DNA of 64,000 nt from CAWDYA01 sp963806495 (lineage in GTDB: Bacteria > Acidobacteriota > Polarisedimenticolia > JACPZX01 > DASXTC01). A program made the translations under genes and the position numbers. The notes beneath the pieces are model-generated. The model searched no databases and was not told where the DNA came from. It saw nothing but the letters and a program-made list of their open reading frames with translations. Where the stretch lies: contig CAWDYA010000003.1 of NCBI GenBank assembly GCA_963806495.1, forward strand, positions 37,106 to 101,105, given 5' to 3'. Shown here piece after piece: positions 1 to 7,820 of the stretch; within the stretch, counting starts at the first letter, position 1, and each line of letters opens with the position of its first letter.

Positions 1-1356
1 GAGCTGACACTCGAGCTGGCACGGCTCCATCTGGACCTCGACCAGCCGGACGAGGCTGCGCGCGTGGCCCGCCGCGCCATCGATCTCGACCCCGACGCCG
101 CCGAGCCGCGGCACGTGCTCGCGCAGGCGCTCCTGGTGGTGGCGCAGAGGGAAGGCGCCGGCGACGACGAGTACAAGGAGGCGCTCGATGCGTGGAGGGC
201 TTTCCTCGACCGCCAGCCGGACGACGCCGAAGGCTGGCTGAACGTCGCCAAGCTGCTGATGGCCCGGGGAGCGCCCGACGAGGCGCTCGAGGCGCTGCAT
301 CGTCATCTGACGCTCGCGCCGACGTCCGACGAGGGGGTGTATCTCACGGCGCAGGTGCTGATGAAGCTCGATAGGTACGACGAGGCGAGGCAGATGCTCG
401 AGACGGCGGCACGCAAGGAATCGGCGAGCCCGCAGTTCCTCCTCGCGCTGTCGGACGTGTACGAGCGGCAGGGGGATCTCGAGGACGCGGTGAAGACGGC
501 CTCCCGCCTGCTCGACATGCAGGTGGATCCGCTGCGGGTGCATTTCATCCTCGCCCGCCTGAACCAGAAGATGGGCCGGCACGTCGACGCGTTCGATCAT
601 CTCTCCCGCATGGCAGCCATCATGGACGCCCGCCCCACCGAGTTCAACGATGTCGACCGCGCCGAGATCCAGCTTCGCATGATCCGCGCCCTGATCCAGG
701 CCGGCCGCACCGACGATGCGATCCGGTACGCCGACACCGGCGCGCAGCGGTTCCCGGACGACCTGCGGTTCGGCATGCGCAAGGGCGAGGCCCTGCTGCT
801 GGCCGACCGCGGCCGTGAGGCGGACAAGGTCTTCAAGACGGCCCTGAAGGATCACGCCGACAACAAGGACGTCCGGTCGATGGTCTCCGACGCGTATCTG
901 TCCGCCGGAGCCAGCCGTGAGGAGGCGGGCGACGTCACCGGCGCCGAGTCGCATCTGCGCCGGTCGATCGAGCTCAACCCGGAGAACGGCACCGCCCTGA
1001 ACTATCTCGGCTACATGCTGGCCGACCGGGGCGAGCGGCTCGACGAAGCGATCGGCTATATCAAGCGTGCGCTGGAACGCGAGCCCGACAACGGCGCCTA
1101 TCTCGACAGCCTCGGCTGGGCCTACTTCAAGAAGGGCGATTACAAGCAGTCGGAAGTCGCACTCGAGAGCGCCGTCGAGGCGATGGGAGACGAGGCGGAG
1201 ATCCATGCTCACCTCGGAGACCTGTACTTCGCGATCGGCCGCACCGAGGATGCGGTGAAGGCCTGGCAGGCTGCGCTGGATCGGGGGGCCGAGAACGCGG
1301 ATGAGATCCGGGCCCGTCTCGCCGCCGTGCGCAAGGCGGCCGACCCGGCGCCTTGA
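1..1356 (+). CDS. TPR-repeat protein, 5' end outside the window
   Basis: The reading frame is open from base 1, so the true start lies upstream; at least 451 residues are present. Helix-turn-helix pairs of about 34 residues recur throughout, with the usual small-residue spacing of tetratricopeptide repeats (for example NPENGTALNYLGYMLADRGE and EPDNGAYLDSLGWAYFKKGD). TPR arrays are protein-binding scaffolds; no catalytic domain is visible. The stop overlaps the TTG start of the next gene, a predicted lipoprotein, which suggests the pair is co-translated. Such TPR proteins next to an outer-membrane-type lipoprotein and ispE are common, but the function here is not known. Confidence 0.85.
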   Translation, partial: ELTLELARLHLDLDQPDEAARVARRAIDLDPDAAEPRHVLAQALLVVAQREGAGDDEYKEALDAWRAFLDRQPDDAEGWLNVAKLLMARGAPDEALEALHRHLTLAPTSDEGVYLTAQVLMKLDRYDEARQMLETAARKESASPQFLLALSDVYERQGDLEDAVKTASRLLDMQVDPLRVHFILARLNQKMGRHVDAFDHLSRMAAIMDARPTEFNDVDRAEIQLRMIRALIQAGRTDDAIRYADTGAQRFPDDLRFGMRKGEALLLADRGREADKVFKTALKDHADNKDVRSMVSDAYLSAGASREEAGDVTGAESHLRRSIELNPENGTALNYLGYMLADRGERLDEAIGYIKRALEREPDNGAYLDSLGWAYFKKGDYKQSEVALESAVEAMGDEAEIHAHLGDLYFAIGRTEDAVKAWQAALDRGAENADEIRARLAAVRKAADPAP

Positions 1357-2033
1357 CCCGGCCCCGGCGGTCGTCACCTCCACTTCCTCTTCTCATCGTG
1401 ATATTGTTGGCCGTCCTGCTGGCGCCCGCGGGCTGCGGACCGCGCCGCGTCGTCACCGCCCCGCCGCCGGGCGGAAGCACGGCGATGCGCGCGGCGGTGA
1501 AAGGCAGCCTGCAGATCGGTGCGCGAAAGACCCGCTTCGAGGCGACCCTTGCGTTGAAGACTCCGGGACGGCTTCGTGTGGAGATCTCCGGGCCGATCGG
1601 CGGGACGCGGGCGTTGCTGACCGCACGGCAGGAGAGAGTGTTGGTGCTGTTTCCCCCGACGCGCGAGTTCATCGACGAGGAGGCAACACCCGCGACGTGG
1701 CAGGCGGTGATCGGGCTTCCGCTCACGACCGCCGGGCTCATCGATCTGTTCGCGCACGCCGGGTCGAGGGGGAGCCGCCGCATACCGCTTGCCGGCGAAT
1801 CGGATGACGGAGCCGGATCGCTCGAGGTCGCGTATGAAGGAGACCGGATCCATGCCACGATGGGCCTCCCGCAGGATGCCGGGTACCGTGCGCTCGAGTT
1901 GCGTGTGATCGAGCTCGAGCGACCGGGCGCGGACGCCATCCCCGAGGATCTTTTCACCCCCGACGTGCCGGTCGGCTGGACCCGTGTGACGCCGCGCGAC
2001 GCGACATCGGAAGTACCGACGCTTCTGCCATGA
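1353..2033 (+). CDS. Predicted lipoprotein, LolB/DUF4292-like
   Basis: A 226-residue protein with a hydrophobic N-terminal signal ending in APAGC, a lipoprotein-like cleavage site with a slightly unusual proline at -3. The rest is predicted beta-rich, with segments such as LKTPGRLRVEISGPIGG that resemble the half-barrel of LolA/LolB-like and DUF4292 proteins. Family membership is inferred from pattern memory only. The TTG start overlaps the upstream TPR stop, and its TGA overlaps the ATG of ispE, so it sits inside an operon. If the LolB resemblance is right, it would act at the outer membrane in lipoprotein insertion, the same place LolB occupies next to ispE in many Proteobacteria. Confidence 0.6.
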   Translation: MTRPRRSSPPLPLLIVILLAVLLAPAGCGPRRVVTAPPPGGSTAMRAAVKGSLQIGARKTRFEATLALKTPGRLRVEISGPIGGTRALLTARQERVLVLFPPTREFIDEEATPATWQAVIGLPLTTAGLIDLFAHAGSRGSRRIPLAGESDDGAGSLEVAYEGDRIHATMGLPQDAGYRALELRVIELERPGADAIPEDLFTPDVPVGWTRVTPRDATSEVPTLLP

Positions 2034-2977
2034 CGAGCGTCGCGATCTCCGCCTTCGCCAAGATCAATCTCGGTCTGAGCGTCCTGGCGCGGAACGACGA
2101 CGGCTACCACGACATCCGGACCGTCCTCCAGGCGATCGATCTGCACGACGACCTTCTCCTCGAAAAAGCCGGGAGCACCACCCTGTCCGTCGAGGGACCG
2201 TACCCGGTGCCGGCCGACGACACCAACCTGGCGCTGCGGGCGGCCACGGCGCTGGCGGAGCGATATCCCGGCCACGGCGTCAGAATCTCCCTGCGCAAGC
2301 GGATACCGCCCGGCTCGGGACTCGGGGGAGGGAGCTCGGACGCCGCCGCGGTGCTCGTCGGGCTCGATCGCCTGTGGGGGCTGGAGGTCGACCCCGGGTT
2401 GCTCCAGGCGCTGGCACGCCGTCTGGGCGCCGATGTGCCGTTCTTCCTGTACGGCGGGACCTGCCTGGCCATCGGGCGCGGCGACGAGGTGTTCCCTATG
2501 CCCGATGCCCCGTCCTGGCACGTCATCGTGGCCTGGCCGGGTGTGTCGCTGTCGACGCGGGAGGTATACGAGGGGCTTGGTTTGCCGTTGACAAGAAGCC
2601 GGATCCTCTCTAGTATGAAGGGCTTCATGCCACCCGGAACCGCCGGAGCGGATCCGGGTGACGGTGGGTCGACGTCCGCGACCCCGGCGCGTCGAGGAAG
2701 CGCGCGGGAGGTCGTCAGGCTCGACAACGATCTGGAGAGTACGGCGTTCGGGAAGGTGCCGGGCCTGAAGGAGCTCAAGGAACGGTTGCTCGACTCCGGT
2801 GCCTCCGCCGCATCCCTCAGCGGCAGCGGTTCGGCCGTATTCGGGCTGTATCGTTCGGAGCGTCGTCTGGAGAGTGTGGCCGCGTCGCTCGCGCGAGGCG
2901 GTATGGTGGTTTTTCGGTGCAGGACCCTGACGAGAGATGCCTATCGAGAGAATCTGTTTCAAGGCTCGCGGAAATGA
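2030..2977 (+). CDS. ispE: 4-diphosphocytidyl-2-C-methyl-D-erythritol kinase
   Basis: IspE phosphorylates CDP-methylerythritol in the non-mevalonate isoprenoid pathway. The 315-residue protein is a GHMP kinase: it opens with the family start (AFAKINLGLSVLARNDDGYH), carries the ATP loop PPGSGLGGGSSDAA from about residue 93, and ends with the third GHMP motif SLSGSGSAVFGLY. Length matches the family. Its ATG overlaps the preceding stop by one base pair step (ATGA). A stretch of about 25 residues around TAGADPGDGGSTSATPARR looks like a lineage-specific loop. A promoter-like sequence lies within its second half. Confidence 0.95.
   Translation: MTSVAISAFAKINLGLSVLARNDDGYHDIRTVLQAIDLHDDLLLEKAGSTTLSVEGPYPVPADDTNLALRAATALAERYPGHGVRISLRKRIPPGSGLGGGSSDAAAVLVGLDRLWGLEVDPGLLQALARRLGADVPFFLYGGTCLAIGRGDEVFPMPDAPSWHVIVAWPGVSLSTREVYEGLGLPLTRSRILSSMKGFMPPGTAGADPGDGGSTSATPARRGSAREVVRLDNDLESTAFGKVPGLKELKERLLDSGASAASLSGSGSAVFGLYRSERRLESVAASLARGGMVVFRCRTLTRDAYRENLFQGSRK
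2588..2616 (+). promoter_or_regulatory. Candidate sigma-70 promoter inside ispE
   Basis: TTGACA at 2588-2593 and TAGTAT at 2611-2616 are separated by exactly 17 bases. It lies about 430 bases upstream of spoVG and could drive spoVG, the tRNA and prs separately from ispE. Sequence match only; it could be a chance match within coding DNA. Confidence 0.45.
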
Positions 2978-3046
2978 CGTGCAGCGCACTCGGTGAACCG
3001 CCCGCACTGACGGGCGCAAGCGACCCTGGATGGAGGAGCGCCGACC

Positions 3047-3379
3047 ATGGAAGTCACCGACGTCAGAGTGTTTCCGGTGCAGGAGGAGAAGCTCAAGGCA
3101 TTTGTTTCCGTCATCTTCGATGACTGCTTCGTGGTCAGCGACATCAAGATCATCAACGGGAACAGCGGGCTTTTCATCTCGATGCCGAGCAAGAAGCGGA
3201 AGAACGGGACCTTCAGGGACATCGCGCACCCGCTGAACAACGAGACGAGGAGGATGATCGAGGACAGAATCCTCGCGAAGTACAATGAGGCTCTGGCGGC
3301 TCCGGGGGACCTGCTGAACCAGAGCGCCGAGGAGCATCTGCGGACCTCGGAATCGACATCGGACATTTTTTCGATCTGA
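3047..3379 (+). CDS. spoVG: SpoVG-family RNA/DNA-binding protein
   Basis: A 110-residue protein beginning MEVTDVRVFPVQ and containing GLFISMPSKKRKNGTFRDIAHPLN, the hallmark of SpoVG. In Firmicutes and Borrelia, SpoVG is a small site-specific nucleic-acid-binding regulator; outside spore formers its role is unclear. The start is supported by a GGAG about 12 bases upstream. The C-terminal tail after residue 85 is acidic and poorly conserved in the family. Position between ispE and prs is a widespread arrangement (ispE-purR-spoVG-glmU-prs in Bacillus); glmU is absent here. Confidence 0.92.
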   Translation: MEVTDVRVFPVQEEKLKAFVSVIFDDCFVVSDIKIINGNSGLFISMPSKKRKNGTFRDIAHPLNNETRRMIEDRILAKYNEALAAPGDLLNQSAEEHLRTSESTSDIFSI

Positions 3380-3416
3380 CGCTGAGCCGACTCCGGGTCG
3401 CCCGACGCGGTCCTGT

Positions 3417-3491
3417 TGGGGCGTCGTCAAGTGGTAAGACACTGGATTTTGGTTCCAGCATTCGGAGGTTCGAATCCTCCCGCCCCAGCCA
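3417..3491 (+). tRNA. tRNA-Gln (anticodon TTG)
   Basis: A complete cloverleaf can be drawn. The acceptor stem is TGGGGCG paired with CGCCCCA. The anticodon stem CTGGA/TCCAG encloses the loop TTTTGGT, giving anticodon TTG (glutamine). The T arm GGAGG/CCTCC encloses TTCGAAT. The discriminator is G and a 3' CCA is encoded. It lies between spoVG and prs, probably in the same transcript. Confidence 0.95.
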
Positions 3492-3534
3492 CCGTTCGGC
3501 CCGAGCGCGTGCCGGCAGGGAGAGCTGAAAGGCC

Positions 3535-4485
3535 ATGAAGCCCCAGGATCGCGACATCAAGATCTTTTCCGGCAGCGCCAACAGGGCCCTCGCGAAGGCG
3601 ATCTGCAACTGCCTCGATCTGCCCGAAGGGCTGATCACCCTCAAGAAGTTCTCCGACGGCGAGACCTATTGCCAGGTGCTGGAGAACATCCGCGGGACGG
3701 ACGTGTTCATCATCCAGCCCACCTGCACGCCGGTGGACGAGCACCTGATGGAGCTGCTGTTGATGATCGACGCCCTGAAGCGCTCGTCGGCTCAGCGGAT
3801 CACGGCGGTGATGCCGTATTACGGCTATGCCCGTCAGGACCGCAAAGACAAGCCACGGGTGCCGATCTCCGCAAAGCTGGTGGCCGACCTGATCTCGGCG
3901 GCCGGGGCCGATCGCGTTCTGGCGATGGACCTGCATGCTCCGGCCATCCAGGGCTTCTTCGACATCCCGGTGGATCACCTCTTCGCCGCGCCCGTATTCG
4001 TCGAGTACTTCGAGAAGATGCGCGTGCCGGACCTGATCATCGTCTCCCCCGACGCCGGCGGCGTCGAGCGCGCCCGGGCGTACGCCAAGCGCCTCAACGC
4101 CAGCCTCGCCATCGTCGACAAGCGGCGCAACGATTCGGGCGTCGCCGAGCTCATGCATCTGATCGGCGAGGTCGAGGGGCGCAACGCGCTGATCGTCGAT
4201 GACCTGGTCGACACGGCAACGACCCTGACCGAGACGGTCAAGGCGCTCCACGAGGAAGGGGCCAGGGAGATCTACGCCTGTTTTACCCACGGCGTCCTGT
4301 CGGGCGGGGCGGTGGACAAGCTTGCGGCATCGAAGCTCGCGAAGACGGTCGTCACGGACACCATCCCCATCGACGTGGAGGTCGCCTCGCGTGCCAGGAT
4401 CGAAGTGCTCTCGGTGGCGGATCTGCTCGCCGAAGCCATCTTCCGGATCCACAACAACTCATCGGTCAGCAGTCTATTCATCTAG
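3535..4485 (+). CDS. prs: Ribose-phosphate pyrophosphokinase
   Basis: Makes PRPP from ribose 5-phosphate and ATP for nucleotide, histidine and tryptophan synthesis. The 316-residue length is standard. It contains the metal/ATP region (DLHAPAIQGFFDIPVDHL) and the PRPP-binding loop VDDLVDTATT near residue 222. The start ATG follows GGGAGAGCTGAAAGG. Directly downstream come the ribosomal protein L25 and peptidyl-tRNA hydrolase genes, the classic prs-ctc-pth order found in many bacteria. Confidence 0.97.
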   Translation: MKPQDRDIKIFSGSANRALAKAICNCLDLPEGLITLKKFSDGETYCQVLENIRGTDVFIIQPTCTPVDEHLMELLLMIDALKRSSAQRITAVMPYYGYARQDRKDKPRVPISAKLVADLISAAGADRVLAMDLHAPAIQGFFDIPVDHLFAAPVFVEYFEKMRVPDLIIVSPDAGGVERARAYAKRLNASLAIVDKRRNDSGVAELMHLIGEVEGRNALIVDDLVDTATTLTETVKALHEEGAREIYACFTHGVLSGGAVDKLAASKLAKTVVTDTIPIDVEVASRARIEVLSVADLLAEAIFRIHNNSSVSSLFI

Positions 4486-4503
4486 ACACTTCGGAGTCAG
4501 GCC

Positions 4504-5226
4504 GTGCAGAAGAACATGATCATCGAGGCGGAAAAGAGGGAAGGCCGGGGCAAGAACAACTCGCGTCGCGCGCGCAGGGACGGACGGATCCCCGCGGTCC
4601 TTTATGGCGGCGGCACGGACACCATGCCGCTTCTCGTGGACCCGAAGGCGGTGGAGGCGGTCCTGCATTCCGGGTCGGGCGAGAACACGCTGTTCACCAT
4701 GAAGGTGGCGTCCGAGGGAGAGCTGCAGGGGAAGTTCATGATCAAGGATCACCAGGTGGATCCGGTCAGCGATCGGCTGCTTCACGCCGACTTCCTGCGG
4801 ATCGCGCTGGACAAGACGATCCGCGTCGAGGTCGCCATCCGGACGGTGGGTGTCGCGCGCGGCGTCAAACTGCAGGGCGGCATCCTCGAGCACCCGATGC
4901 GCGAGGTGGAGGTGGAATGCCTCCCGCAGGACATCCCCGAGCATATCGAGGTGGACATCACCGAGCTGGATCTCGGCAAGAGCTACCGGGTCTCCGATCT
5001 GAAGGTGGCCCCGGCCGTGAAGATCCTCACCGATCCGACCATGCCGGTCATCGCCGTGGTCGCGCCGACGGTCGAGAAGGAGCCGGAACCGGCAGCCGAA
5101 GGCGCCGTGCCCGCCGAGGCACCCGCCGAGCCCGAGCTCATCAAGAAGGGCAAGGCGGAGTCGGCCGAGGAGGGCGGTGCCGCCCCGGAGAAGGAACCCA
5201 AGGGCGGGAAGGCCGAGAAGAAGTAG
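4504..5226 (+). CDS. rplY: 50S ribosomal protein L25, long (Ctc) form
   Basis: A 5S-rRNA-binding ribosomal protein of the Ctc/TL5 type. The N-terminal L25 domain (about residues 1-95, with RRDGRIPAVLYGGG and KDHQVDPVSDRLLHADFLR) is followed by the beta-rich TL5 domain and an Ala/Glu/Lys-rich acidic-basic tail from about residue 190. The predicted start is GTG; the next in-frame ATG is only four codons later (MIIEAEKREGRGK), so the true N-terminus is uncertain by a few residues. It ends directly against the GTG of pth. Confidence 0.93.
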   Translation: MQKNMIIEAEKREGRGKNNSRRARRDGRIPAVLYGGGTDTMPLLVDPKAVEAVLHSGSGENTLFTMKVASEGELQGKFMIKDHQVDPVSDRLLHADFLRIALDKTIRVEVAIRTVGVARGVKLQGGILEHPMREVEVECLPQDIPEHIEVDITELDLGKSYRVSDLKVAPAVKILTDPTMPVIAVVAPTVEKEPEPAAEGAVPAEAPAEPELIKKGKAESAEEGGAAPEKEPKGGKAEKK

Positions 5227-5805
5227 GTGTCGTTCAGGCTGGTCGTGGGGCTCGGCAACCCCGGCCCCCGTTACGCGCGAACCCGGCACAATGTCGGTTT
5301 CATGGTGGCCGACGAGCTTCTGGATCGCGGCAGGACGGGAGCCGACCGCATGCAGGACGATGCGCTGATCGCCACGGCGCAGGTGGGCGGCACGGAGCTG
5401 CTCGTGGCGCGCCCGCAGACCCTGATGAATCTGTCGGGGCGGGCGGTGGCGGCCCTGGCGCGTCGGCGTGGGATCGAGACAGGCGAGATCGTGCTGGTGT
5501 ATGATGACGCGGATCTCCCACTGGGCGCGATCAGGGTCCGGCCCGGCGGCAGTCCCGGCGGGCACCGTGGTGTCCTGTCGGTAGTCGAGTGGCTCGGGAC
5601 ACGCGATGTGCCCCGGGTCAGGCTCGGGATCGGCAAGGACGAAGGAGAACTGGCACGGAGGGTGCTGTCGAGGTTCGCGCCCGCCGAGCAGGAGGCGCTC
5701 GATCGCATGATCACGGGCGCCGCCGATGCCGTGGAGGATACGGTCAGAGAAGGTGTTCTGTTCGCGATGAACCGTTACAACAGGCGGCAACCCGCCGCCG
5801 ACTGA
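5227..5805 (+). CDS. pth: Peptidyl-tRNA hydrolase
   Basis: Recycles peptidyl-tRNA released from stalled ribosomes. The 192-residue protein shows the family signature VVGLGNPGPRYARTRHNVGF, containing the catalytic His and the substrate-binding Asn, and the second signature DDADLPLGAIRVRPGGS followed by GGHRG. The GTG start abuts the TAG of rplY with no gap, implying translational coupling. Length and order fit a normal bacterial Pth. Confidence 0.96.
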   Translation: MSFRLVVGLGNPGPRYARTRHNVGFMVADELLDRGRTGADRMQDDALIATAQVGGTELLVARPQTLMNLSGRAVAALARRRGIETGEIVLVYDDADLPLGAIRVRPGGSPGGHRGVLSVVEWLGTRDVPRVRLGIGKDEGELARRVLSRFAPAEQEALDRMITGAADAVEDTVREGVLFAMNRYNRRQPAAD

Positions 5806-5871
5806 CTCCTTGCCCTCGCCGGAGCGCCAGCTCACGGCAGGGCCGTCAGGCACAAGAGGCCACGAGGAGAC

Positions 5872-6381
5872 ATGATGCAGAAGTACGAGACGTTGTACGT
5901 CCTCCAGCCGAACCTGTCCGATGAACAGGTGGAGGCGCTGATCCAGACCTTCGAGGCGATCATCCCCGAGAACAAGGGGACCCTCATCAAGACCGACAAA
6001 TGGGGAAAGAAGAAGCTCGCCTACCGTGTGGGCCGGCACTGGGAGGGCTACTATGTCCTCTACGAGTACGAGGGAGAAGGGGCGACCCAGCGCGAGCTCG
6101 AGCGTCGGATGAAGATCCACGATGACGTCCTGCGGCACCTGACCACCCGGGTCGACCCGCGGATGGCCGCCGAGCTCGAGCGCAAGGCCGAGCGCGACAA
6201 GCAGATGGAAGGGCGTCGCGGGGACGGCGGCTGGGGCGACAGGGACAGGGACAGGGATCGCGACCGGGACCGCGAGCACCGCGGCCGGGATCGGGACCGC
6301 GACGACAGGGACGACGAGGGCCGGGGCGGCCGCGGGGCATCGCGGCCACGGCGCCGTGACGAGAACGAGGAGAGCAACTGA
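5872..6381 (+). CDS. rpsF: 30S ribosomal protein S6 with Arg/Asp-rich tail
   Basis: The first ~100 residues are a normal S6 (MQKYETLYVLQPNLSDEQVE, KKKLAYRVGRHWEGYYVLY), which pairs with S18 on the small-subunit platform. After about residue 115 comes a long low-complexity tail of alternating Arg-Asp pairs (DRDRDRDRDRE) moving into Arg/Gly-rich sequence, making 169 residues instead of the usual 95-135. A GAGGAG lies just before the ATG pair; starting at the second ATG (5875) is equally possible. Its TGA overlaps the ATG of rpsR, as expected for the S6-S18 pair. Confidence 0.95.
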   Translation: MMQKYETLYVLQPNLSDEQVEALIQTFEAIIPENKGTLIKTDKWGKKKLAYRVGRHWEGYYVLYEYEGEGATQRELERRMKIHDDVLRHLTTRVDPRMAAELERKAERDKQMEGRRGDGGWGDRDRDRDRDRDREHRGRDRDRDDRDDEGRGGRGASRPRRRDENEESN

Positions 6382-6659
6382 TGCGCGAAAAACGTACCGC
6401 TGGTCGCGGCGGCAAGCCCGGGGGCAAGTCATTCAAGAAGAAGCACCTCTTCCGCCGGCGCAAGTTCTGCAAGTTCTGCGACGAGAAGGTCGAGGTGATC
6501 GATTACAAGGACGTCCGGCTGCTGCAGTCGTTCACCCCGGAGCGCGGCAAGATCCTGCCCCGCAGGATCTCCGGCACCTGCTCGATGCACCAGCGCCGGC
6601 TGATGCGGGCGATCAAGCGCGCGCGGCACATGGCGCTGCTGCCCTACACCACGGACTGA
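6381..6659 (+). CDS. rpsR: 30S ribosomal protein S18
   Basis: A 92-residue basic protein with the S18 core (YKDVRLLQSFTPERGKILPRR and HQRRLMRAIKRARHMALLPY). It keeps a Cys-x-x-Cys pair (FCKFCDEK) plus a later Cys and His (GTCSMH), the zinc-binding version of S18. The N-terminus is rich in Lys/Arg. The start codon overlaps the rpsF stop (TGATG). An S6-S18 dimer assembles on 16S rRNA, so co-translation makes sense. Confidence 0.96.
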   Translation: MREKRTAGRGGKPGGKSFKKKHLFRRRKFCKFCDEKVEVIDYKDVRLLQSFTPERGKILPRRISGTCSMHQRRLMRAIKRARHMALLPYTTD

Positions 6660-6679
6660 GCGAACAGGAGCGGCGGCAG

Positions 6680-7132
6680 ATGACCACGATGAGACTGATA
6701 CTGAGGACGGACGTGGATCACCTCGGCCGGAGGGGCGAGGTGGTCAAGGTGACCCCCGGATACGGAAGAAACTTCCTCCTGCCCAAGGGTCTTGCCTACG
6801 AGTTCAACGATGCCAACCTGAAGAGGGTGGAGAAGGAGCGCAAGCTGCTCGAGGTCCGCCTCGTCAAGGAACGGCAGGAGGCGGAGGAATACGCGAAGCG
6901 GATCGGCGCGGCCTCCTGCACCATCGTCAAGAAGGTGGGCGAGAGCGACACCCTCTACGGCTCCGTCACGACGGCGGAGATCGCCGAGGCGCTCGAGAAG
7001 GAGGGCTTCTCGGTCGACAAGCGGAAGATCCTGCTCGACGAGCCGATCAAGGCACTCGGCATCTACACGGTGCCGATCCGGATTCATCCCGATGTCACCG
7101 CGGAGCTGAAGGTCTGGGTCGTGAAGGAATAA
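6680..7132 (+). CDS. rplI: 50S ribosomal protein L9
   Basis: A 150-residue protein with the L9 N-terminal domain (LGRRGEVVKVTPGYGRNFLLP), a long central helix rich in Glu/Lys/Arg, and the C-terminal domain (GSVTTAEIAEAL, KALGIYTVPIRIH). I chose ATG 6680 over ATG 6689 because AGGAG at 6665-6669 is correctly spaced for the first. It follows rpsR by 20 bases in the usual S6-S18-L9 operon. Confidence 0.95.
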   Translation: MTTMRLILRTDVDHLGRRGEVVKVTPGYGRNFLLPKGLAYEFNDANLKRVEKERKLLEVRLVKERQEAEEYAKRIGAASCTIVKKVGESDTLYGSVTTAEIAEALEKEGFSVDKRKILLDEPIKALGIYTVPIRIHPDVTAELKVWVVKE

Positions 7133-7143
7133 CCGAGGAGACG

Positions 7144-7584
7144 ATGGCGGATTCCCGGAGAGTGGCTCTCGCCTGCGTGCTCGCCTGGCTGGTTCCGGGC
7201 GCCGGGCATTTCGTCCTCGGCAAGAGAGGCAAGGCGGGCGTCTTCCTCGCCATCGTGCTGGTGACCTTCCTCTCCGGCATCGCGCTCGACGGGCGGGTCT
7301 ACCTGGCCAGCCGGGATCAGCCGCTATCGTACCTCGCCACCTTCGCCAACGTCGCTCTCGGGCCGCTGGATCTGATCGGGCGCGAAGCGTCCTACGCCCG
7401 GATCATCTACTTCACGCCGCCGGAGAGCGACCGGGCGGCCTATCAGGACATCCTCGACAGGACACGTCGCAAGATCCTGTCCGTCACCAATGAATACGGG
7501 ACGACCTTCGTGCTGACCGCGGGGCTGATGAACATCCTGCTGATCCTCGATGTGTTCGATCTCGGCATCGGCAGGAAGCAGTGA
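7144..7584 (+). CDS. Small membrane protein, DUF6677-like
   Basis: A 146-residue protein with two or three membrane helices. The first contains the WLVPGAGHFVLGKRGKA motif seen in TM2-like and DUF6677 proteins. A second hydrophobic segment follows (VFLAIVLVTFLSGIAL). A third lies near the C-terminus (FVLTAGLMNILLILDVFDL). The amphipathic middle part carries no recognisable catalytic motif. It sits 11 bases after rplI and its TGA overlaps the start of another tiny membrane protein, so the two probably act together. The function is unknown to me. Confidence 0.7.
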   Translation: MADSRRVALACVLAWLVPGAGHFVLGKRGKAGVFLAIVLVTFLSGIALDGRVYLASRDQPLSYLATFANVALGPLDLIGREASYARIIYFTPPESDRAAYQDILDRTRRKILSVTNEYGTTFVLTAGLMNILLILDVFDLGIGRKQ

Positions 7585-7763
7585 TGCAGAGCCACTTCCT
7601 GATCATGACTTTCTTCTCGGTGCTCGTGGGGGCGTTCTTCGGCACGCTCACCCGGGACACGACGCGGGAGGCGGTCAAGGCGGGAGCGCTCCTCGCGGTG
7701 ACCATGGTCGGCGTTTCGCTGATCATCGCCTACATCATGTACCTGCTGCCGCTGGGCGGATGA
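7584..7763 (+). CDS. Tiny two-helix membrane protein
   Basis: A 59-residue protein with two hydrophobic segments (LIMTFFSVLVGAFFGTL and LLAVTMVGVSLIIAYIMYLL) joined by a short charged loop (RDTTREAVK). I prefer ATG 7584, whose A is the last base of the preceding stop; a GTG at 7581 would add one residue. I do not recognise the family. Co-translation with the preceding membrane protein suggests a small membrane complex. Confidence 0.6.
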   Translation: MQSHFLIMTFFSVLVGAFFGTLTRDTTREAVKAGALLAVTMVGVSLIIAYIMYLLPLGG

Positions 7764-7820
7764 GCCCGCGACGCCGGGCGACGCGGCGGGCCCGCCCGGA
7801 CGCTTGCCGCCTGGGGGCCT

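Noticed and set aside
1127..3442. A 771-codon open frame on the minus strand
   Set aside because: It lies antisense to clear genes (TPR protein, lipoprotein, ispE, spoVG). Long antisense frames are expected in this GC-rich codon usage, and the product is low-complexity Arg/Pro-rich.
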